From Deltaproteobacteria bacterium (GTDB lineage: Bacteria > Myxococcota_A > Polyangia > HGW-17), in contig JAFGWM010000032.1 in NCBI GenBank assembly GCA_016937155.1, forward strand, positions 171,422 through 235,421: 64,000 nt of DNA, read 5' to 3'. The stretch's first letter is position 1. Every line of letters starts with the position of its first letter. A program made the translations under genes and the position numbers. Below, piece after piece: positions 26,636 to 39,080 of the stretch. The notes beneath the pieces were generated by a model. The model was not told the DNA's origin. It worked only from the letters and a program-made list of their open reading frames with translations, and did not search any database.

Positions 26636-26664
26636 TTGACATATTTATTGGGGGGGTGTATATT
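26636..26664 (+). promoter_or_regulatory. Promoter for tRNA-Trp-secE-nusG
   Basis: TTGACA (26636-26641), a 17-base spacer containing a run of seven G, and TATATT (26659-26664) lie 13 bases before tRNA-Trp. The spacing and boxes are close to sigma-70 consensus. Confidence 0.85.
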
Positions 26665-26677
26665 CACCTCCCTGTTT

Positions 26678-26751
26678 AGGGCAGTAGCTCCAATTGGTAG
26701 AGCAGCGGTCTCCAAAACCGCGGGATGTGGGTTCGAATCCCTCCTGCCCTG
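26678..26751 (+). tRNA. tRNA-Trp (anticodon CCA)
   Basis: Acceptor AGGGCAG pairs with CTGCCCT. Anticodon stem CGGTC/GACCG-type pairing exposes CCA in the loop CTCCAAA. The T-arm GTGGGTTCGAATCCCTC closes the fold. The 3' CCA is not encoded. Its place before secE is the common arrangement in many bacteria. Confidence 0.96.
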
Positions 26752-26780
26752 CCGCCTTGACGGGCTTCGAGGTATATAAC

Positions 26781-27140
26781 ATGGGCGATAGAAAATATAT
26801 TCATCTGGTATTTATGGTTGGGGCTATAGTAATGTCCTGGATCATGATAAACCTAACCGAGTGGATCTGGAGTTATTTTACCAGGCCTGAGAGATTATAT
26901 GTAAATCTTGTTGGTGTTGCAGCAGGTATTCTTATTGTTGGTAAATACTGGATCAGTAAATCAACTTTTGAATGGGTAAGCACAATAGTTAATGAGTTGC
27001 GAAGGGTTACCTGGCCTAATAAACAGGAAACCACCAGTGCCACTTATGTTGTAATTATTACAGTGTTTATCGCTGCAATTATAATGTTTACTTTTGACTG
27101 GTTCTGGTCGCTCGTTACAGACTGGATCTTGTCCAGTTAG
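26781..27140 (+). CDS. secE: Preprotein translocase subunit SecE
   Basis: SecE clamps SecY in the Sec translocon. This 119-aa form has three hydrophobic segments, as in enterobacteria, with the conserved amphipathic element [14 protein letters not shown] before the last helix. ATG 26781 is the start; the frame runs upstream through tRNA-Trp and that part is not coding. nusG begins 19 bases later. Confidence 0.95.
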   Translation: MGDRKYIHLVFMVGAIVMSWIMINLTEWIWSYFTRPERLYVNLVGVAAGILIVGKYWISKSTFEWVSTIVNELRRVTWPNKQETTSATYVVIITVFIAAIIMFTFDWFWSLVTDWILSS

Positions 27141-27159
27141 ACTTATCTGGAGAGTAGCC

Positions 27160-27687
27160 ATGGCTATGAAATGGTATGTGGTTCATACCTATGCACAGGC
27201 TGAAGAGTCTGTGAAGGCATCAATCATCGAACGTGTTGCAGCAGAAGGATTTTCTGAACTTTTTGGTCAGATCCTCATTCCTATGGAGAGGGTTATTGAT
27301 ATTAAAAATGGTGAGAAAAGAACTTCATCCCGCAAATTTTTCAGTGGATATATTTTTGTACAGATGGAAATGTGCGAAGACGCATGGCATCTTGTAAAGT
27401 CCACTCCCAAAGTAACAGGTTTTCTTGGTGGACAGGAGCCGGTACCGTTGCCGGAGCATGAGATCGATGCCGTCAGGGCTCAAATTCACGAAGGTACAAC
27501 AAAACCGAAACCAAAGATCTCTTTTGCTGAAGGAGAGAGAGTTAGAGTTACTGACGGACCCTTCAGTAATTTCCAGGGTATTGTAGAAGAAGTGAAGCCT
27601 GAAAAGCAGAAACTCCGCGTACTTGTTTCAATTTTTGGCAGAGCTACTCCCGTCGAACTGGATTTCACACAGGTGGAAAAAAGTTAA
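27160..27687 (+). CDS. nusG: Transcription termination/antitermination factor NusG
   Basis: NusG binds RNA polymerase and links it to Rho or to the ribosome through S10. The 175-aa protein has the NGN domain ([30 protein letters not shown]) and a C-terminal KOW domain ([17 protein letters not shown]). The start is ATG 27160 with GGAGAG upstream; a second ATG lies two codons later. A strong terminator-like hairpin follows the stop. Confidence 0.97.
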   Translation: MAMKWYVVHTYAQAEESVKASIIERVAAEGFSELFGQILIPMERVIDIKNGEKRTSSRKFFSGYIFVQMEMCEDAWHLVKSTPKVTGFLGGQEPVPLPEHEIDAVRAQIHEGTTKPKPKISFAEGERVRVTDGPFSNFQGIVEEVKPEKQKLRVLVSIFGRATPVELDFTQVEKS

Positions 27688-27741
27688 AAAAGCCGCTTGT
27701 ATTCTCTGTGTATATACAGTATATATGCAGCGGTTTTTTTT
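27686..27741 (+). terminator. Rho-independent terminator after nusG
   Basis: An A-run and GCCGCT are mirrored by AGCGG and a run of eight T, enclosing about 30 bases that contain a second nested palindrome (TGTATATACAGTATATATGCA region). The outer stem plus T-run is a typical intrinsic terminator, dividing the secE-nusG transcript from rplK. Confidence 0.75.
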
Positions 27742-27778
27742 AGTTTATTAACTATATAGCGCTTACAATGGTGATACC

Positions 27779-28201
27779 ATGAAAAAAATTATTGGACAGA
27801 TTAAACTTCAGTTACCTGCTGGCAAAGCAACTCCTGCACCACCGGTTGGCCCCGCACTGGGTCAGCATGGTGTAAACATCATGGAGTTCTGCAAATCATT
27901 TAACGCCAAAACTCAGAAAGAAGATGGAATGATCATTCCTGTGGTTATTACAGTTTTTTCTGACAGGTCATTCTCTTTCATTACAAAGACTCCACCGGCA
28001 GCAGTTCTTCTTATGAAAGCTGCAGGAGTACCAAAAGGAAGTGGAGAGCCTAATAAAAACAAGGCTGGAAAAGTTAAAAGAGAGCAGGTACGTGAAATAG
28101 CACAATTGAAACTGGTTGATCTCAACACAACAGATGTTGAAGCAGCTATGAGAACAATTGAAGGTACAGCCCGTTCAATGGGTATAGACGTACTGGATTA
28201 A
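27779..28201 (+). CDS. rplK: Ribosomal protein L11
   Basis: L11 folds the GTPase-associated centre of 23S rRNA. The 140-aa protein carries the Pro-rich switch [18 protein letters not shown] and the C-terminal RNA-binding domain ([19 protein letters not shown]). It heads the rplK-rplA-rplJ-rplL run and lies 37 bases after the nusG terminator. Confidence 0.97.
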   Translation: MKKIIGQIKLQLPAGKATPAPPVGPALGQHGVNIMEFCKSFNAKTQKEDGMIIPVVITVFSDRSFSFITKTPPAAVLLMKAAGVPKGSGEPNKNKAGKVKREQVREIAQLKLVDLNTTDVEAAMRTIEGTARSMGIDVLD

Positions 28202-28255
28202 TTTTTACTACATACCACCGCGAATGGTCGCAGGTGGGAGGCAAAAGGAGAAATC

Positions 28256-28966
28256 ATGCCGAACCGAGGTAAAAAGTACAAGGCAGCACTGGAAAAAGTG
28301 GACCGCTTAAATCGGTATTCACTCAGTGAGGCTACAGAACTTATCCCAAAACTCTCCTATTCCAAATTCGACGCAACAGTAAATATTGCCGTTAGACTTG
28401 GTGTTAACCCCAGACATGCTGATCAGATGATCAGAGGGGCTGTGGTTTTACCCCATGGAACCGGTAAACCAGTTAAAGTTTTAGTGTTCGCTAAGGGCGA
28501 AAAAGCACAGGAAGCTATTGATGCTGGGGCTGATTTTGTCGGGGCAGAGGATATGGTGGAGAAAATTCAGAAAGAAGGATGGCTTGACTTTGATAAGACT
28601 ATAGCTACCCCGGATGTTATGGCTCTGGTTGGTAGAATTGGTCGTATTTTAGGTACTAGAGGTCTGATGCCTAATCCTAAAGTTGGAACCGTTACCTTTG
28701 ATGTTGAACGTACAGTGAAGGAACTCAAAGGCGGTAGGGTAGAATTCCGCGTTGAAAAAGCTGGTATCATCCACTGTCCAGTAGGAAAAATCAGTTTTGG
28801 TGCGCAGAAGTTAAGTGAGAATATTTTAGCAGTCGTTGATATGCTTATGAAACTCAAACCTTCCACCGCAAAAGGTACTTATGTAAAGGGAATTTCCATT
28901 TCTCCGACCATGGGTCCTGGTATAAAACTTGATGTTTCTCAGGTACTTTCAGCCCTGAATCAGTAA
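28256..28966 (+). CDS. rplA: Ribosomal protein L1
   Basis: L1 forms the mobile stalk at the E site and represses its own operon in many bacteria. The 236-aa protein has the conserved [20 protein letters not shown] and [19 protein letters not shown] stretches. AGGAG lies before the ATG. The 54-base gap after rplK contains CCACC/GGTGG complementary segments that could form part of an L1-binding leader; this is unproven. Confidence 0.97.
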   Translation: MPNRGKKYKAALEKVDRLNRYSLSEATELIPKLSYSKFDATVNIAVRLGVNPRHADQMIRGAVVLPHGTGKPVKVLVFAKGEKAQEAIDAGADFVGAEDMVEKIQKEGWLDFDKTIATPDVMALVGRIGRILGTRGLMPNPKVGTVTFDVERTVKELKGGRVEFRVEKAGIIHCPVGKISFGAQKLSENILAVVDMLMKLKPSTAKGTYVKGISISPTMGPGIKLDVSQVLSALNQ

Positions 28967-28977
28967 AGGGGAGAGAT

Positions 28978-29505
28978 ATGAACAGAGTACAGAAAGACAC
29001 ACAGATAAAGTATTTAAAGGAAGTTGTGGAGGTTGCTCCATCTCTTGTTCTTATTGATTTCAAGGGTGTTGACGTTGAAACAATTACAAGAATAAGACGT
29101 GAGTTCAGAGAAGCAAACTGCGAGTACAAAGTTATTAAAAACACTCTTCTTGCAAATGCTGTTACAGACACTCCGGCTGAAGTATTAAAACCCCTGCTCC
29201 ACGGACCAGTGGCGATTGCCTACTCAAAGGAAGATCCCGCTGCTCCTGCTAGGGTTGCACTTAAGAATGATAAAGAAGTAGAGAGTTTTGAAGTAAAGGG
29301 TGGATGTATTGATGGTGACCTTCTTGACAAAGAGGGTGTTGTAACTTTATCTAAAATGCCATCAAAGCAGGAACTCCGTGCTACTCTTCTGGCTACAATG
29401 CTTGCAGTACCGCAGGGTCTTCTCAGGCTAATGCTTGCTGCTCCGCAGCGCATGCTTTTAGTACTTGATGCTAAAAAAAGACAAATGGAAGAAACTAACG
29501 AATAA
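28978..29505 (+). CDS. rplJ: Ribosomal protein L10
   Basis: L10 anchors the L7/L12 dimers of the ribosomal stalk. At 175 aa it has the N-terminal rRNA-binding half (VLIDFKGVDVETITRIRREF, EYKVIKNTLLANAV) and a C-terminal helix for L12 binding. GGGGAGAG precedes the ATG. Only 11 bases separate it from rplA, so there is no room for the classical L10 leader of E. coli. Confidence 0.97.
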   Translation: MNRVQKDTQIKYLKEVVEVAPSLVLIDFKGVDVETITRIRREFREANCEYKVIKNTLLANAVTDTPAEVLKPLLHGPVAIAYSKEDPAAPARVALKNDKEVESFEVKGGCIDGDLLDKEGVVTLSKMPSKQELRATLLATMLAVPQGLLRLMLAAPQRMLLVLDAKKRQMEETNE

Positions 29506-29542
29506 ATAAATTTAACGTTTTATAATATTTTAGGAGGACAAA

Positions 29543-29920
29543 ATGGCAGTAACTAAAGAACAAGTAATAGAGTTTCTCAGTAACATGACAGTTATGGATA
29601 TGGCTAATCTGGTTAAAGAACTTGAAAACCAGTGGGGCGTAGAAGCAGCACCGGCAGTTGTTGCAGGAGCAGCAGCTCCAGCAGCAGCAGCAGCACCAGC
29701 AGAAGAAGAAAAAACAGAATTTGATGTAATCATCAAATCAGTTGGCGCTAAAAAAATTGAAGTTATCAAAGCTATCAGACAGATCACAAGTCTTGGACTG
29801 AAAGAAGCAAAAGATATGGCAGCCGATGGTGCCACAGTTAAAACTGGCGTAACAAAAGAAGAAGCAGAATCAATTAAGAAGGCAATGGAAGAAGCTGGGG
29901 CAAGTATAGAAGTCAAATAA
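29543..29920 (+). CDS. rplL: Ribosomal protein L7/L12
   Basis: The stalk protein that recruits translational GTPases. The 125-aa protein has an N-terminal dimerisation helix, an Ala-rich hinge (about residues 36-55), and the globular domain with GLKEAKDMA and a typical IEVK C-terminus. A perfect AGGAGG is placed 6 bases before the ATG. Confidence 0.98.
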   Translation: MAVTKEQVIEFLSNMTVMDMANLVKELENQWGVEAAPAVVAGAAAPAAAAAPAEEEKTEFDVIIKSVGAKKIEVIKAIRQITSLGLKEAKDMAADGATVKTGVTKEEAESIKKAMEEAGASIEVK

Positions 29921-29966
29921 ACTGTTACCTGTCTATATGGCAGGATTTATTAGACCGAAAATTATG

Positions 29967-30014
29967 GGTATCCGACGTTGGAAAAGTGTAACCAGCGTCG
30001 GATATCTTTGTTTA
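29967..30014 (+). terminator. Attenuator-like hairpin between rplL and rpoB
   Basis: GGTATCCGACGTTGG (29967-29981) pairs with CCAGCGTCGGATATC (29992-30006) except for G-T and single-base irregularities, around a 10-base loop, then a T-rich TTTGTTTA. Its place matches the rplL-rpoB attenuator or processing site known in E. coli, which lowers rpoBC expression relative to the ribosomal proteins. Confidence 0.75.
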
Positions 30015-30033
30015 TTAACTCCAGGAGTTGTAC

Positions 30034-33000
30034 ATGTCCTCTCTTATCCAAAGGAATAGCCGTTTCCGGAGAACCTTCAGCAAGATCCACTGCCCAGTTT
30101 CAATTCCCAATTTGATTTCATTCCAGCGAGATTCCTATGAAGCTTTTCTTCAAATGGAAGTGCATCAGGATGATCGCAAGGATTCTGGTCTTCAGGCGGT
30201 TTTCAAAAGTATTTTTCCAATTTCTGACTATCAGGGTGTTTCATCCCTTGAATTCGTCAAATATACCATAGAACCCCCAAAATACGATGTTGAGGAATGT
30301 CGTCAAAGGGGACTTACTTATGAAGCTACTGTTAAAGTAACCATAAGGCTTATAATCTACGATAAGCCTGCAACTGACGAAGAGGAAGAACTTAACGAAA
30401 GTGATACCAGAGAAATTCGTGACTTCAAAGAAGAAGAGGTTTTCTTTGGTACTGTGCCATTGATTACTGATTACGGCACCTTTATGATAAATGGTGTGGA
30501 AAGAGTTGTAGTTTCACAGCTTCACCGTTCTCCGGGTGTTTTCTTTGATCATGACAAGGGTAAGGGGCACGTCAGTAAAAAACTGCTCTACAGCGCAAGA
30601 CTTATTCCTTCAAGAGGATCATGGCTTGACTTTGAATTTGATGCTAAAGATGTACTCTATGTAAGAATTGATCGCCGAAAAAAAATGGCTGCCTCAATAC
30701 TACTTAGAGCTCTTGGTATGAGCACATCAGAAATATTAAACGAGTATTATTTCAGTGAAAAAATCCGTCCTCTCGATGATACAACCTGGAGGAAGGAAGT
30801 TGATCTTGATAAACTGCTTAATTTCAGTTTGAATTATGACATCGTGCAGGCTGAAAGTAGAGAAATACTTATTCCACGAAAGAAAAAACTTTCCAAAAAA
30901 CGAATAAGAGATGCAAAAAAACTTGGTGGTGATGTTCATCTTGTTCCGGATGCTTATCTTCTCGGTAAAGAGGGCTTTACACCAAAAATTATTTCTGAGG
31001 ATATTGTTGATCCTGCAACGGGTGAAGTACTTGCCAGTTGTAATCAGGTTGTTACCAAGGATGTTCTCAAAAAGATTCGTGAAGCCGGAATTGAAGAATT
31101 CAAGACATTCTTTATAGATAACAGGCATGTTCATGAATATATGAGACAGACAGTTACCATTGATAAGGTTACTAGTCCTGACGAAGCAATTCTTGAAATA
31201 TATAAACGGCTCAGACCTGGTGAGCCACCAACACTTGAAACAGCAAAAAGATATTTTGATAGTCTTTTCTTTGATCCGAACAGATATGATCTTTCAAGAG
31301 TTGGAAGAATGAAAATTAATCTGAAGTTTAAGTATAAACCGGTGAAAACCGAGACTATACTGACTCAGGAAGATATCATTGAAACAATCAGGTATCTGTT
31401 AAGATTACGCGAAAATCATGGCTCCATTGATGATATTGATCATCTGGGAAACAGAAGAATCAGAGCGGTTGGAGAGCTTCTTGAGGCTCAATACCGTGCT
31501 GGTCTTGAGAGACTGAAGAGGGCAGTAAGAGAAAGAATGGCCACCAGTGGTGAGATGGAAACATGTATGCCGCATGATCTGGTTAATTCACGTCCTGTTG
31601 CTAGTGCAGTCAGGGAATATTTCAGTTCAAGTCAGTTATCTCAGTTTATGGATCAGACAAATCCACTTAGTGAAATTACTCATAAAAGAAGATTGAGTGC
31701 ATTGGGCCCTGGCGGTCTTACAAGGGAAAGAGCAGGTTTTGATGTTCGTGACGTTCATTCTACCCACTATGGTAGAATATGTCCCATTGAAACACCTGAA
31801 GGACCAAATATTGGACTGATCGCTTCTTTGGCATCACATGCAAGAATAAATGAATTCGGTTTTATAGAGACACCCTATAGAGAAGTAAGGGATCGTCGTG
31901 TAAATAATGATATTAACACCATTAAATATTTTCAGGCTCTCGAGGAAGAAGAGGGTACAATAGCTGAGGCTACTGTTGAGTATGATGATAGTGGTTATAT
32001 AGTTCCAAACTTTTTAAGTGTTCGTAACGGTGGTGAAGTAATAAATGTAGTTTCCGAAGATGTAGATCTTATGGATGTTGCTCCGGAACAGCTTGTCAGT
32101 GTTGCGGCATCACTAATTCCTTTCCTCGAACACGATGATGCAAACCGTGCTCTCATGGGAGCAAATATGCAGCGTCAGGCTGTTCCTCTTGTTAAGACAA
32201 GATCTCCACTTGTGGCCACTAAACTGGAACCAAATATAGCTAGAGATAGTGGTGTAACAGTTGTTGCCAGACGAGATGGAACTGTTGTTATGGTTGACGG
32301 AGCGAGAATTGTTGTTAAACCGGATCTTGATGAGTCGGCAGTGGATTTGGGTAAAAATGTAAAACCTGATATTTACACCCTCGTTAAATTCAGAAGAACA
32401 AATCAGAACACCTGTTATAACCAGAAGCCGATTGTGGATATTGGTGACAGAGTTAAGGCCGGTGATGTTATTGCTGACGGGCCGGCTACTGAAATGGGTG
32501 AACTGGCTCTCGGACAGAATATCGTTGTGGCATTTATGCCCTGGTCAGGTTACAACTTCGAGGATTCAATCCTTGTAAATGAAAAACTCGTAAGAGAAGA
32601 TACTTTCACCAGCGTACATATTGAAGAATATGAGTGTGACTCCAAGGAAACAAAGCTTGGCAGTGAAGAAATAACAAGAGATATTCCCAACGTTAGTGAT
32701 GAAGCACTCAAGGATCTCGATGATTCGGGAATTATTCGTATTGGTGCTGAAGTTAAATCGGGTGATATCCTCGTGGGGAAAGTAACTCCTAAAGGTGAAA
32801 CCCAGTTAACTCCGGAAGAAAAGCTTTTAAAAGCCATTTTTGGTGAAAAAGCTGGGGATGTTAAGGATACCTCCCTTCGTGTTCCTCCGGGAGTGCAGGG
32901 TATTGTAATCGGTGCTCAGATTTTCTCCAGAAGAGGTCAGGAAAAGGACAAGCGTTCCAAGGAGATCGAGGATGATCTGAAGGAAAAGCTTCACACCGAT

Positions 33001-34251
33001 CAGAGTGATGAAATTAGAATAGTATCTCAGAGTTATCATAGTGGGATGAAGAAGCTTCTTCTTGGTAGAGTAACTGCTACCAGACTGATTGATGACTCGG
33101 GTAAAGTTTTGCTTCCTAAAGGAGTTGAGATTGATGATATTAGTCTGAGTAAGGTTCCCAAACGATACTGGACTCTCATACAGATAAAAGATTCAAACGG
33201 CATTGTTGAAAACAAACTGGAAAGCATAGCCAGAAGTCTTGAAGATACTATTCATGATATTGAACTCTATTATCGTGAGAAAATAGCAAGACTGACTAAA
33301 AGTGATGAATTGGGAACCGGAGTTCTTAAGAAGGTTAAAGTTTATCTTGCGATAAAAAGAAAACTCAGTGTCGGAGATAAAATGGCAGGACGTCATGGTA
33401 ACAAGGGTGTTGTTTCCAGAATTCTTCCTGAAGAAGATATGCCGTATATGCCTGATGGTACTCCAGTTGATATAGTGCTGAATCCTCTTGGTGTTCCTTC
33501 CCGTATGAACGTTGGACAGATACTTGAAACTCATCTTGGCCTTGCTGCTTTTGAACTTGGCAGGCAGATTGGTGAGTATATCGAGAGTGTTGATTGGAAT
33601 GCTGAAGTGCTGAGGCATCAATTAAGAAAACTCTATCCATCGGTTCATGCGAATAGATTTATCGATCTCCTGACCGAAAAAGATCTCCTAAAATGGGGAG
33701 AGAAGCTCAGAGAAGGAATGCATTTCTTTACACCTGTCTTTGAAGGTGTTTCAGAAGAGGAAATTAAGGAACTTCTCAAAATGGCTGGTCAGGACGAATC
33801 AGGTCAGATGGTTCTATTTGATGGTCGAACAGGAGATGCTTTCCACCGTCCCGTTACTGTAGGTGTCATGTACATGCTGAAACTTCATCATCTTGTTGAT
33901 GATAAAATTCATGCAAGAAGCACTGGACCATATGCACTTGTTACGCAGCAGCCTCTTGGTGGTAAAGCTCAGTTTGGCGGGCAGCGTCTTGGTGAGATGG
34001 AAGTCTGGGCTGTGGAGGCCTATGGTGCAGCATATTCACTTCAGGAATTTCTGACTGTTAAATCAGATGATGTAGCCGGTAGAACAAGAATGTTTGAAGC
34101 TATTGTCAAAGGAGATAATACACTCAAGCCTGGACTTCCCGAGTCATTTAATGTTCTGCTGAAGGAAATGCAGAGTCTGTGTCTCAATCTGGAAACGATC
34201 ACCGATGATACTGCTGCCAGGACCGAAATACCACTGGTAACGTCCCTGTAG
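30034..34251 (+). CDS. rpoB: RNA polymerase subunit beta
   Basis: The beta subunit, 1405 aa, forms half of the polymerase active-site cleft. The rifampicin pocket is wild type in form ([20 protein letters not shown] and [16 protein letters not shown]), followed by [13 protein letters not shown]; further conserved parts are [34 protein letters not shown] and the C-terminal [18 protein letters not shown]. It is somewhat longer than the E. coli protein. The start is ATG 30034, six bases after AGGAG; TTG 30028 in frame overlaps that site. Confidence 0.98.
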   Translation: MSSLIQRNSRFRRTFSKIHCPVSIPNLISFQRDSYEAFLQMEVHQDDRKDSGLQAVFKSIFPISDYQGVSSLEFVKYTIEPPKYDVEECRQRGLTYEATVKVTIRLIIYDKPATDEEEELNESDTREIRDFKEEEVFFGTVPLITDYGTFMINGVERVVVSQLHRSPGVFFDHDKGKGHVSKKLLYSARLIPSRGSWLDFEFDAKDVLYVRIDRRKKMAASILLRALGMSTSEILNEYYFSEKIRPLDDTTWRKEVDLDKLLNFSLNYDIVQAESREILIPRKKKLSKKRIRDAKKLGGDVHLVPDAYLLGKEGFTPKIISEDIVDPATGEVLASCNQVVTKDVLKKIREAGIEEFKTFFIDNRHVHEYMRQTVTIDKVTSPDEAILEIYKRLRPGEPPTLETAKRYFDSLFFDPNRYDLSRVGRMKINLKFKYKPVKTETILTQEDIIETIRYLLRLRENHGSIDDIDHLGNRRIRAVGELLEAQYRAGLERLKRAVRERMATSGEMETCMPHDLVNSRPVASAVREYFSSSQLSQFMDQTNPLSEITHKRRLSALGPGGLTRERAGFDVRDVHSTHYGRICPIETPEGPNIGLIASLASHARINEFGFIETPYREVRDRRVNNDINTIKYFQALEEEEGTIAEATVEYDDSGYIVPNFLSVRNGGEVINVVSEDVDLMDVAPEQLVSVAASLIPFLEHDDANRALMGANMQRQAVPLVKTRSPLVATKLEPNIARDSGVTVVARRDGTVVMVDGARIVVKPDLDESAVDLGKNVKPDIYTLVKFRRTNQNTCYNQKPIVDIGDRVKAGDVIADGPATEMGELALGQNIVVAFMPWSGYNFEDSILVNEKLVREDTFTSVHIEEYECDSKETKLGSEEITRDIPNVSDEALKDLDDSGIIRIGAEVKSGDILVGKVTPKGETQLTPEEKLLKAIFGEKAGDVKDTSLRVPPGVQGIVIGAQIFSRRGQEKDKRSKEIEDDLKEKLHTDQSDEIRIVSQSYHSGMKKLLLGRVTATRLIDDSGKVLLPKGVEIDDISLSKVPKRYWTLIQIKDSNGIVENKLESIARSLEDTIHDIELYYREKIARLTKSDELGTGVLKKVKVYLAIKRKLSVGDKMAGRHGNKGVVSRILPEEDMPYMPDGTPVDIVLNPLGVPSRMNVGQILETHLGLAAFELGRQIGEYIESVDWNAEVLRHQLRKLYPSVHANRFIDLLTEKDLLKWGEKLREGMHFFTPVFEGVSEEEIKELLKMAGQDESGQMVLFDGRTGDAFHRPVTVGVMYMLKLHHLVDDKIHARSTGPYALVTQQPLGGKAQFGGQRLGEMEVWAVEAYGAAYSLQEFLTVKSDDVAGRTRMFEAIVKGDNTLKPGLPESFNVLLKEMQSLCLNLETITDDTAARTEIPLVTSL

Positions 34252-34321
34252 TTTTTCGTCCAGGTACTTTTCCGGATCTATAAAACACTTGCCCGGTATA
34301 CCGGGATTGGAGTCTGTCTTC

Positions 34322-37300
34322 ATGAAAGATATTTTCAGTTTCTTCGAACCAACACAGGAAACTAAGGATTTTAATGCAATTCGCATTTCTCTTGCTTCAC
34401 CTGAATCAATCAGAGAATGGTCATATGGTGAGGTAAAAAAACCGGAAACTATAAATTACAGAACTTTCAAACCGGAAAGGGATGGACTTTTCTGTGCTAA
34501 GATTTTTGGACCGGTAAAAGATTACGAATGTAACTGTGGTAAATACAAAAGAATGAAGCACCGCCTTGTTGTATGTGAAAAATGCGGTGTACAGGTAATT
34601 TCATCAAAAGTCAGAAGAGAAAGACTTGGTCATATTGAACTAGCTTCTCCGGTTGCTCATATCTGGTTTTTGAGATCTCTTCCATCCCGCATCGGTAATA
34701 TGCTGGATATTTCAATAAAAAACCTGGAATCCATACTTTATTGTGAGGCATATATTGTCACTGATCCATTGGGTACCAATATTGAAAAAGGTAAGATCCT
34801 CAAGGAAAGAGAGTATCAGGATTTATCTGATGAATTAGGATATGGAAGTTTCAGAGCTGAAACTGGTGGGGAAGCTATATATGAACTACTCACTCAGGTT
34901 GATGTTGAGTCTTTAGGTATTCAACTCAAGGATCAGATGCAAACTGAGAAAAATGATGCAAAGCGGAAAAAGCTGGCAAAAAGACTTAAAACTATTAATG
35001 CGTTCAGAGCCTCAAAAAATAAGCCTGAATGGATGATGGTAAAGGTCCTTCCTGTCCTTCCTCCTGATCTTAGACCTTTAGTACCCTTGGATGGTGGTCG
35101 TTTTGCCACATCAGATCTGAATGATTTGTACAGAAGGGTTATCAACAGAAACAACAGGTTGAAAAAACTTATTGAACTGACAGCACCTTCAATCATTATC
35201 AGAAATGAAAAAAGAATGCTTCAGGAAGCAGTTGATGCTCTTTTCGATAATGGCAGAAGATCCAAATCGGTTACCGGTAGCAATAAACGTCCTTTGAAAT
35301 CACTAAGCGACATGCTTAAGGGTAAACAGGGTCGATTCAGACAGAATCTTCTTGGTAAACGTGTGGATTACTCAGGAAGAAGTGTTATTGTTGTTGGTCC
35401 TGAGTTACGTCTGCATCAATGTGGACTTCCCAAGAAAATGGCTCTTGAGCTCTTTAAACCATTTATTTATCACGAACTTGAAAGACAGGGACATACTACA
35501 ACCATTAAAAACTCAAAGAAAATGGTTGAATCTGAAAATGATGTGATCTGGGATATTCTCGATCAGGTGATCAAGGAGCATCCCGTGCTGCTGAATCGTG
35601 CACCTACTTTGCATAGATTAGGACTTCAGGCATTTGAACCGGTACTGATTGAAGGAAAGGCGATTCAGTTGCATCCACTTGTGTGTGTTGCATTTAATGC
35701 TGACTTTGACGGTGATCAGATGGCAGTTCATGTTCCTCTGTCAATCGAAGCTCAGATGGAAGCCAGAGTTCTGATGATGTCCACAAACAATATTCTCGGT
35801 CCTGCAAACGGCAAACCGATTATTGTTCCCACACAGGATATTGTTCTTGGACTTTATTATGTTACCCGTGAAAGACCATTTTCAAAGGGTCGATTCAGAA
35901 CAGATGTCGAGAACGCTCCTTTTATTGGAATTTATGATGGTATTGATGAAGTAAGAATGGCATATGATCAGGGTGAAGTTGAGCTTCATGCGAACATCAA
36001 AGTCAGACTCACCTCCTATGATGAATGGGGAACACCTGTTGTAAAATATTTTAGAACCACTACAGGTAGAGTTCTTATATATGATCTGCTTCCTCCGGGA
36101 ATGCCTTTTGAAAGTGTAAATAAAGTACTTAATAAAAAGGCACTGGCTGCTCTGGTGGATAAGTGCTACCGACTAAAGGGTGAAAAAGCCACCGTTCTTT
36201 TAGCTGATAACCTCAGAACTTTCGGATACAAATATTCCACAATCGCTGGAATTTCTATCGGAATCAATGATATGCATATTCCGTCAAAGAAAAAAGAGAT
36301 GCTAGCTGAAGCTGAAAAAGAGCTTGAAAGTATTATCCAGCAGGAAAGCGAAGGTCTTATTACTATAGGTGAAAAACACAATAAGATTGTGGACTTGTGG
36401 TCAAATAAATCCGAAGAAGTCGCTGCTGAAATGATGAAGGAGATTGAAGAAGATGTTGTGGTTAACTCTGAGAACGGAGAAGAGATCGTAACAGGTTCAT
36501 TTAATCCTATTTACATTATGGCCGACAGTGGTGCAAGAGGTAGTGCTCAGCAGTTGAGGCAGCTTGCCGGTATGCGTGGTCTTATGGCAAAGCCATCCGG
36601 TGAGATTATCGAAACTCCAATCACCACAAATTTCCGTGAGGGATTGACTGTTCATCAGTATTTTACTTCAACTCACGGTGCTCGTAAGGGTTTGGCAGAT
36701 ACCGCACTTAAAACGGCAAACTCCGGTTATCTCACAAGAAGGCTTGTTGACGTTGCGCAGGATGCAATTGTTACTGAGAATGATTGTGGAACCACTAAGG
36801 GTATTGAGCTTTCAAAACTTACTGATGGTGGTCGTACAATTGAGGAACTCGGTGAACGTATTTTAGGCCGTGTTGTTCAGGAAGACGTTGTAGATCCTTA
36901 TACTGATGAGGTTATCATTTACAATAACGAGATTGTAGATGAGGAAAAAGCTGAAAGGGTCAAGCAAGCTGGTATCGACAGAGTGAAAATCAGAAGTGTT
37001 CTAACCTGTGAAGCTCTTCGAGGTGTTTGTGCTGCCTGTTATGGTAGAGATCTCGCCAGAGGACAAATGGTTCAGATCGGCGAAGCAACCGGAACAATTG
37101 CGGCACAGTCAATTGGGGAACCTGGAACACAGTTGACAATGAGAACTTTCCATATCGGTGGTGCTGCCATCGCAAAAGGTGAGCAGTCATCCATTGAAAG
37201 TCAGACACGTGGAACAGTTCATCTGGAAAAATGCAAATATGCTGAGCGTTTTGATTCAGAAACAGGTGAACTCTTTGAAAGAGTAATTATCAACCGTAAT

Positions 37301-38518
37301 GCCCAGTTAATAATCAGAGATGAAGCTGGACGTGAAAAAGAAACCTATGATCTTGTTTATGGTGCCAGACTTCTTGTGGAAGATGGTGATCCAATAGAGA
37401 AAAATCAATCACTCAGTGAGTGGGATCCCTATTCCGAAACTTTCCTCGCTGAGGTTAACGGTTTTGTGCAGTTTTTAGATCTTGAAGAAGGTCAGACTAT
37501 GAGTGAAACCATTGACGAAGGTACTGGACTTTCAAGAAAAATGGTTACTGAGTCCAAAGATGCTGCCCTCAAACCAAGGTTGAGGATAGTTGACAAGGAT
37601 GGAAAGCAGATTAAAGTTCCCGGTCAGAATCATTTTGTGGAATTACGACTTCCTGCGAAGGCATATGTTCTTGTTAATGATAAGGATGAAGTCAAGATGG
37701 GGGATGTTCTGGCAAAACTTCCAATTGATACAGCGAAGATGACCAAGGATATCACCGGTGGTCTTCCAAGAGTTGTTGAACTTTTTGAAGCAAGAAAACC
37801 AAAAGAACATGCAATTATTTCCGAAATTGATGGCACTGTAAGTTATGGACCGGATGTTAAAGGAAAACAGAGAGTTATAATTACTCCTCCCAAGGGAGAA
37901 CCAAAGGAATATCTGATTCCTAAGATGAAACATGTGAAGGTTCGTGAAGGTGAATACGTTCATGCAGGTGATGCCCTCATGGAAGGACCTCCAAATCCAC
38001 ATGATATTCTAAGAGTACTTGGTATTGAGAGACTTGCTAAATATCTGGTTGAAGAGATCCAGCAGGTCTATCGTGTTCAGGGTGTTGTTATCAACGATAA
38101 ACACATTGAGATGATAGTTCGTCAAATGATGAGGAAGGTAAAAGTTATTGAGCCCAATGACAGTGATTTCCTTATAGATGAGCAGGTTGATAAGGTTGTG
38201 TTTGAACTTGAAAATCTGAAACTTGCAAAGGACGGAAGAAAACCTGCACGTGCAGAACCACTTCTTCTTGGTATTACAAAGGCTTCTCTTTCAACTGAAA
38301 GTTTCTTTGCTGCCTCTTCATTCCAGGAAACAACAAGAGTGCTGACTGAAGCTGCCATCTGGGGTAGAGTTGATTATCTCAGAGGTCTTAAGGAAAATGT
38401 TATTATCGGAAGACTGCTTCCTGCTGGGACTGGACTTGCGGCATATAACAGACTTACTTATGCAGTTGAGGATACCGAGAATGAAATGGAAGATACTGAT
38501 GAAGAGATCACATATTAA
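34322..38518 (+). CDS. rpoC: RNA polymerase subunit beta'
   Basis: The catalytic largest subunit, 1398 aa. It has the N-terminal zinc ribbon ([20 protein letters not shown]), the lid/rudder region, the active-site motif [12 protein letters not shown] with three Mg-binding Asp, the second zinc site ([19 protein letters not shown]) and the trigger loop/bridge region around [19 protein letters not shown] 34322 is chosen because sequence upstream of [10 protein letters not shown] is not conserved and GGAG lies 9 bases before it. It follows rpoB by 70 bases. Confidence 0.98.
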   Translation: MKDIFSFFEPTQETKDFNAIRISLASPESIREWSYGEVKKPETINYRTFKPERDGLFCAKIFGPVKDYECNCGKYKRMKHRLVVCEKCGVQVISSKVRRERLGHIELASPVAHIWFLRSLPSRIGNMLDISIKNLESILYCEAYIVTDPLGTNIEKGKILKEREYQDLSDELGYGSFRAETGGEAIYELLTQVDVESLGIQLKDQMQTEKNDAKRKKLAKRLKTINAFRASKNKPEWMMVKVLPVLPPDLRPLVPLDGGRFATSDLNDLYRRVINRNNRLKKLIELTAPSIIIRNEKRMLQEAVDALFDNGRRSKSVTGSNKRPLKSLSDMLKGKQGRFRQNLLGKRVDYSGRSVIVVGPELRLHQCGLPKKMALELFKPFIYHELERQGHTTTIKNSKKMVESENDVIWDILDQVIKEHPVLLNRAPTLHRLGLQAFEPVLIEGKAIQLHPLVCVAFNADFDGDQMAVHVPLSIEAQMEARVLMMSTNNILGPANGKPIIVPTQDIVLGLYYVTRERPFSKGRFRTDVENAPFIGIYDGIDEVRMAYDQGEVELHANIKVRLTSYDEWGTPVVKYFRTTTGRVLIYDLLPPGMPFESVNKVLNKKALAALVDKCYRLKGEKATVLLADNLRTFGYKYSTIAGISIGINDMHIPSKKKEMLAEAEKELESIIQQESEGLITIGEKHNKIVDLWSNKSEEVAAEMMKEIEEDVVVNSENGEEIVTGSFNPIYIMADSGARGSAQQLRQLAGMRGLMAKPSGEIIETPITTNFREGLTVHQYFTSTHGARKGLADTALKTANSGYLTRRLVDVAQDAIVTENDCGTTKGIELSKLTDGGRTIEELGERILGRVVQEDVVDPYTDEVIIYNNEIVDEEKAERVKQAGIDRVKIRSVLTCEALRGVCAACYGRDLARGQMVQIGEATGTIAAQSIGEPGTQLTMRTFHIGGAAIAKGEQSSIESQTRGTVHLEKCKYAERFDSETGELFERVIINRNAQLIIRDEAGREKETYDLVYGARLLVEDGDPIEKNQSLSEWDPYSETFLAEVNGFVQFLDLEEGQTMSETIDEGTGLSRKMVTESKDAALKPRLRIVDKDGKQIKVPGQNHFVELRLPAKAYVLVNDKDEVKMGDVLAKLPIDTAKMTKDITGGLPRVVELFEARKPKEHAIISEIDGTVSYGPDVKGKQRVIITPPKGEPKEYLIPKMKHVKVREGEYVHAGDALMEGPPNPHDILRVLGIERLAKYLVEEIQQVYRVQGVVINDKHIEMIVRQMMRKVKVIEPNDSDFLIDEQVDKVVFELENLKLAKDGRKPARAEPLLLGITKASLSTESFFAASSFQETTRVLTEAAIWGRVDYLRGLKENVIIGRLLPAGTGLAAYNRLTYAVEDTENEMEDTDEEITY

Positions 38519-38605
38519 GATCGCTTTTTCGGTGAAAAACCCCTTCAAAACTGAAAAATATGATCAGTTTTAGCAATTTTAATGCGTTTTAATGGAATTA
38601 TGGTG

Positions 38606-38633
38606 TTGACACCAGTGCGTGCTTCCCTATAAT
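38606..38633 (+). promoter_or_regulatory. Consensus promoter of the str operon (rpsL)
   Basis: A perfect TTGACA (38606-38611) and a perfect TATAAT (38628-38633) are separated by 16 bases, 60 bases before rpsL. Its position after rpoC separates the str operon from rpoBC. It is the best sigma-70 match in the window. Confidence 0.88.
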
Positions 38634-38693
38634 ACCCTGCGATTCTCCCTAAGCGGGAGTTAATTTAACTTTTTAAGGATATGAGCTTGTAAT

Positions 38694-39068
38694 ATGCCGA
38701 CTATTAATCAGTTGATCAGAAAAAGAAGAAAACTCATCAAAGCTAAGAGTACAGCTCCAGCACTGAAATCATGCCCTCAAAAAAGAGGCGTGTGTGTTCG
38801 TGTTTACACAACTACTCCGAAAAAGCCTAATTCGGCTCTTCGTAAGGTTGCCCGTGTCAGACTAACCAACGGGATGGAAGTTACTACTTATATTCCGGGA
38901 GAATCTCATAATCTTCAGGAACATAGTGTTGTTCTTATCCGTGGTGGTCGTGTTAAGGATCTTCCCGGTGTAAGGTACCATGTTGTAAGAGGTACTCTTG
39001 ATACCGCTGGTGTTGGAGATCGTCGTCAGAGTAGAAGTAAATACGGAACAAAGAAGCCAAAGAAATAA
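38694..39068 (+). CDS. rpsL: Ribosomal protein S12
   Basis: The 124-aa decoding-centre protein. The [20 protein letters not shown] loop holds the Lys whose change confers streptomycin resistance; it is wild type here. [20 protein letters not shown] is also canonical. It is first in the str operon, followed after 12 bases by rpsG. Confidence 0.98.
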   Translation: MPTINQLIRKRRKLIKAKSTAPALKSCPQKRGVCVRVYTTTPKKPNSALRKVARVRLTNGMEVTTYIPGESHNLQEHSVVLIRGGRVKDLPGVRYHVVRGTLDTAGVGDRRQSRSKYGTKKPKK

Positions 39069-39080
39069 AGAGGTACTAAT

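Noticed and set aside
26694-26780. Upstream extension of secE
   Set aside because: The extension is tRNA-Trp read as protein; ATG 26781 is the family start.
28967-28977. L10 autoregulatory leader before rplJ
   Set aside because: Only 11 bases separate rplA and rplJ, too short for the known leader.
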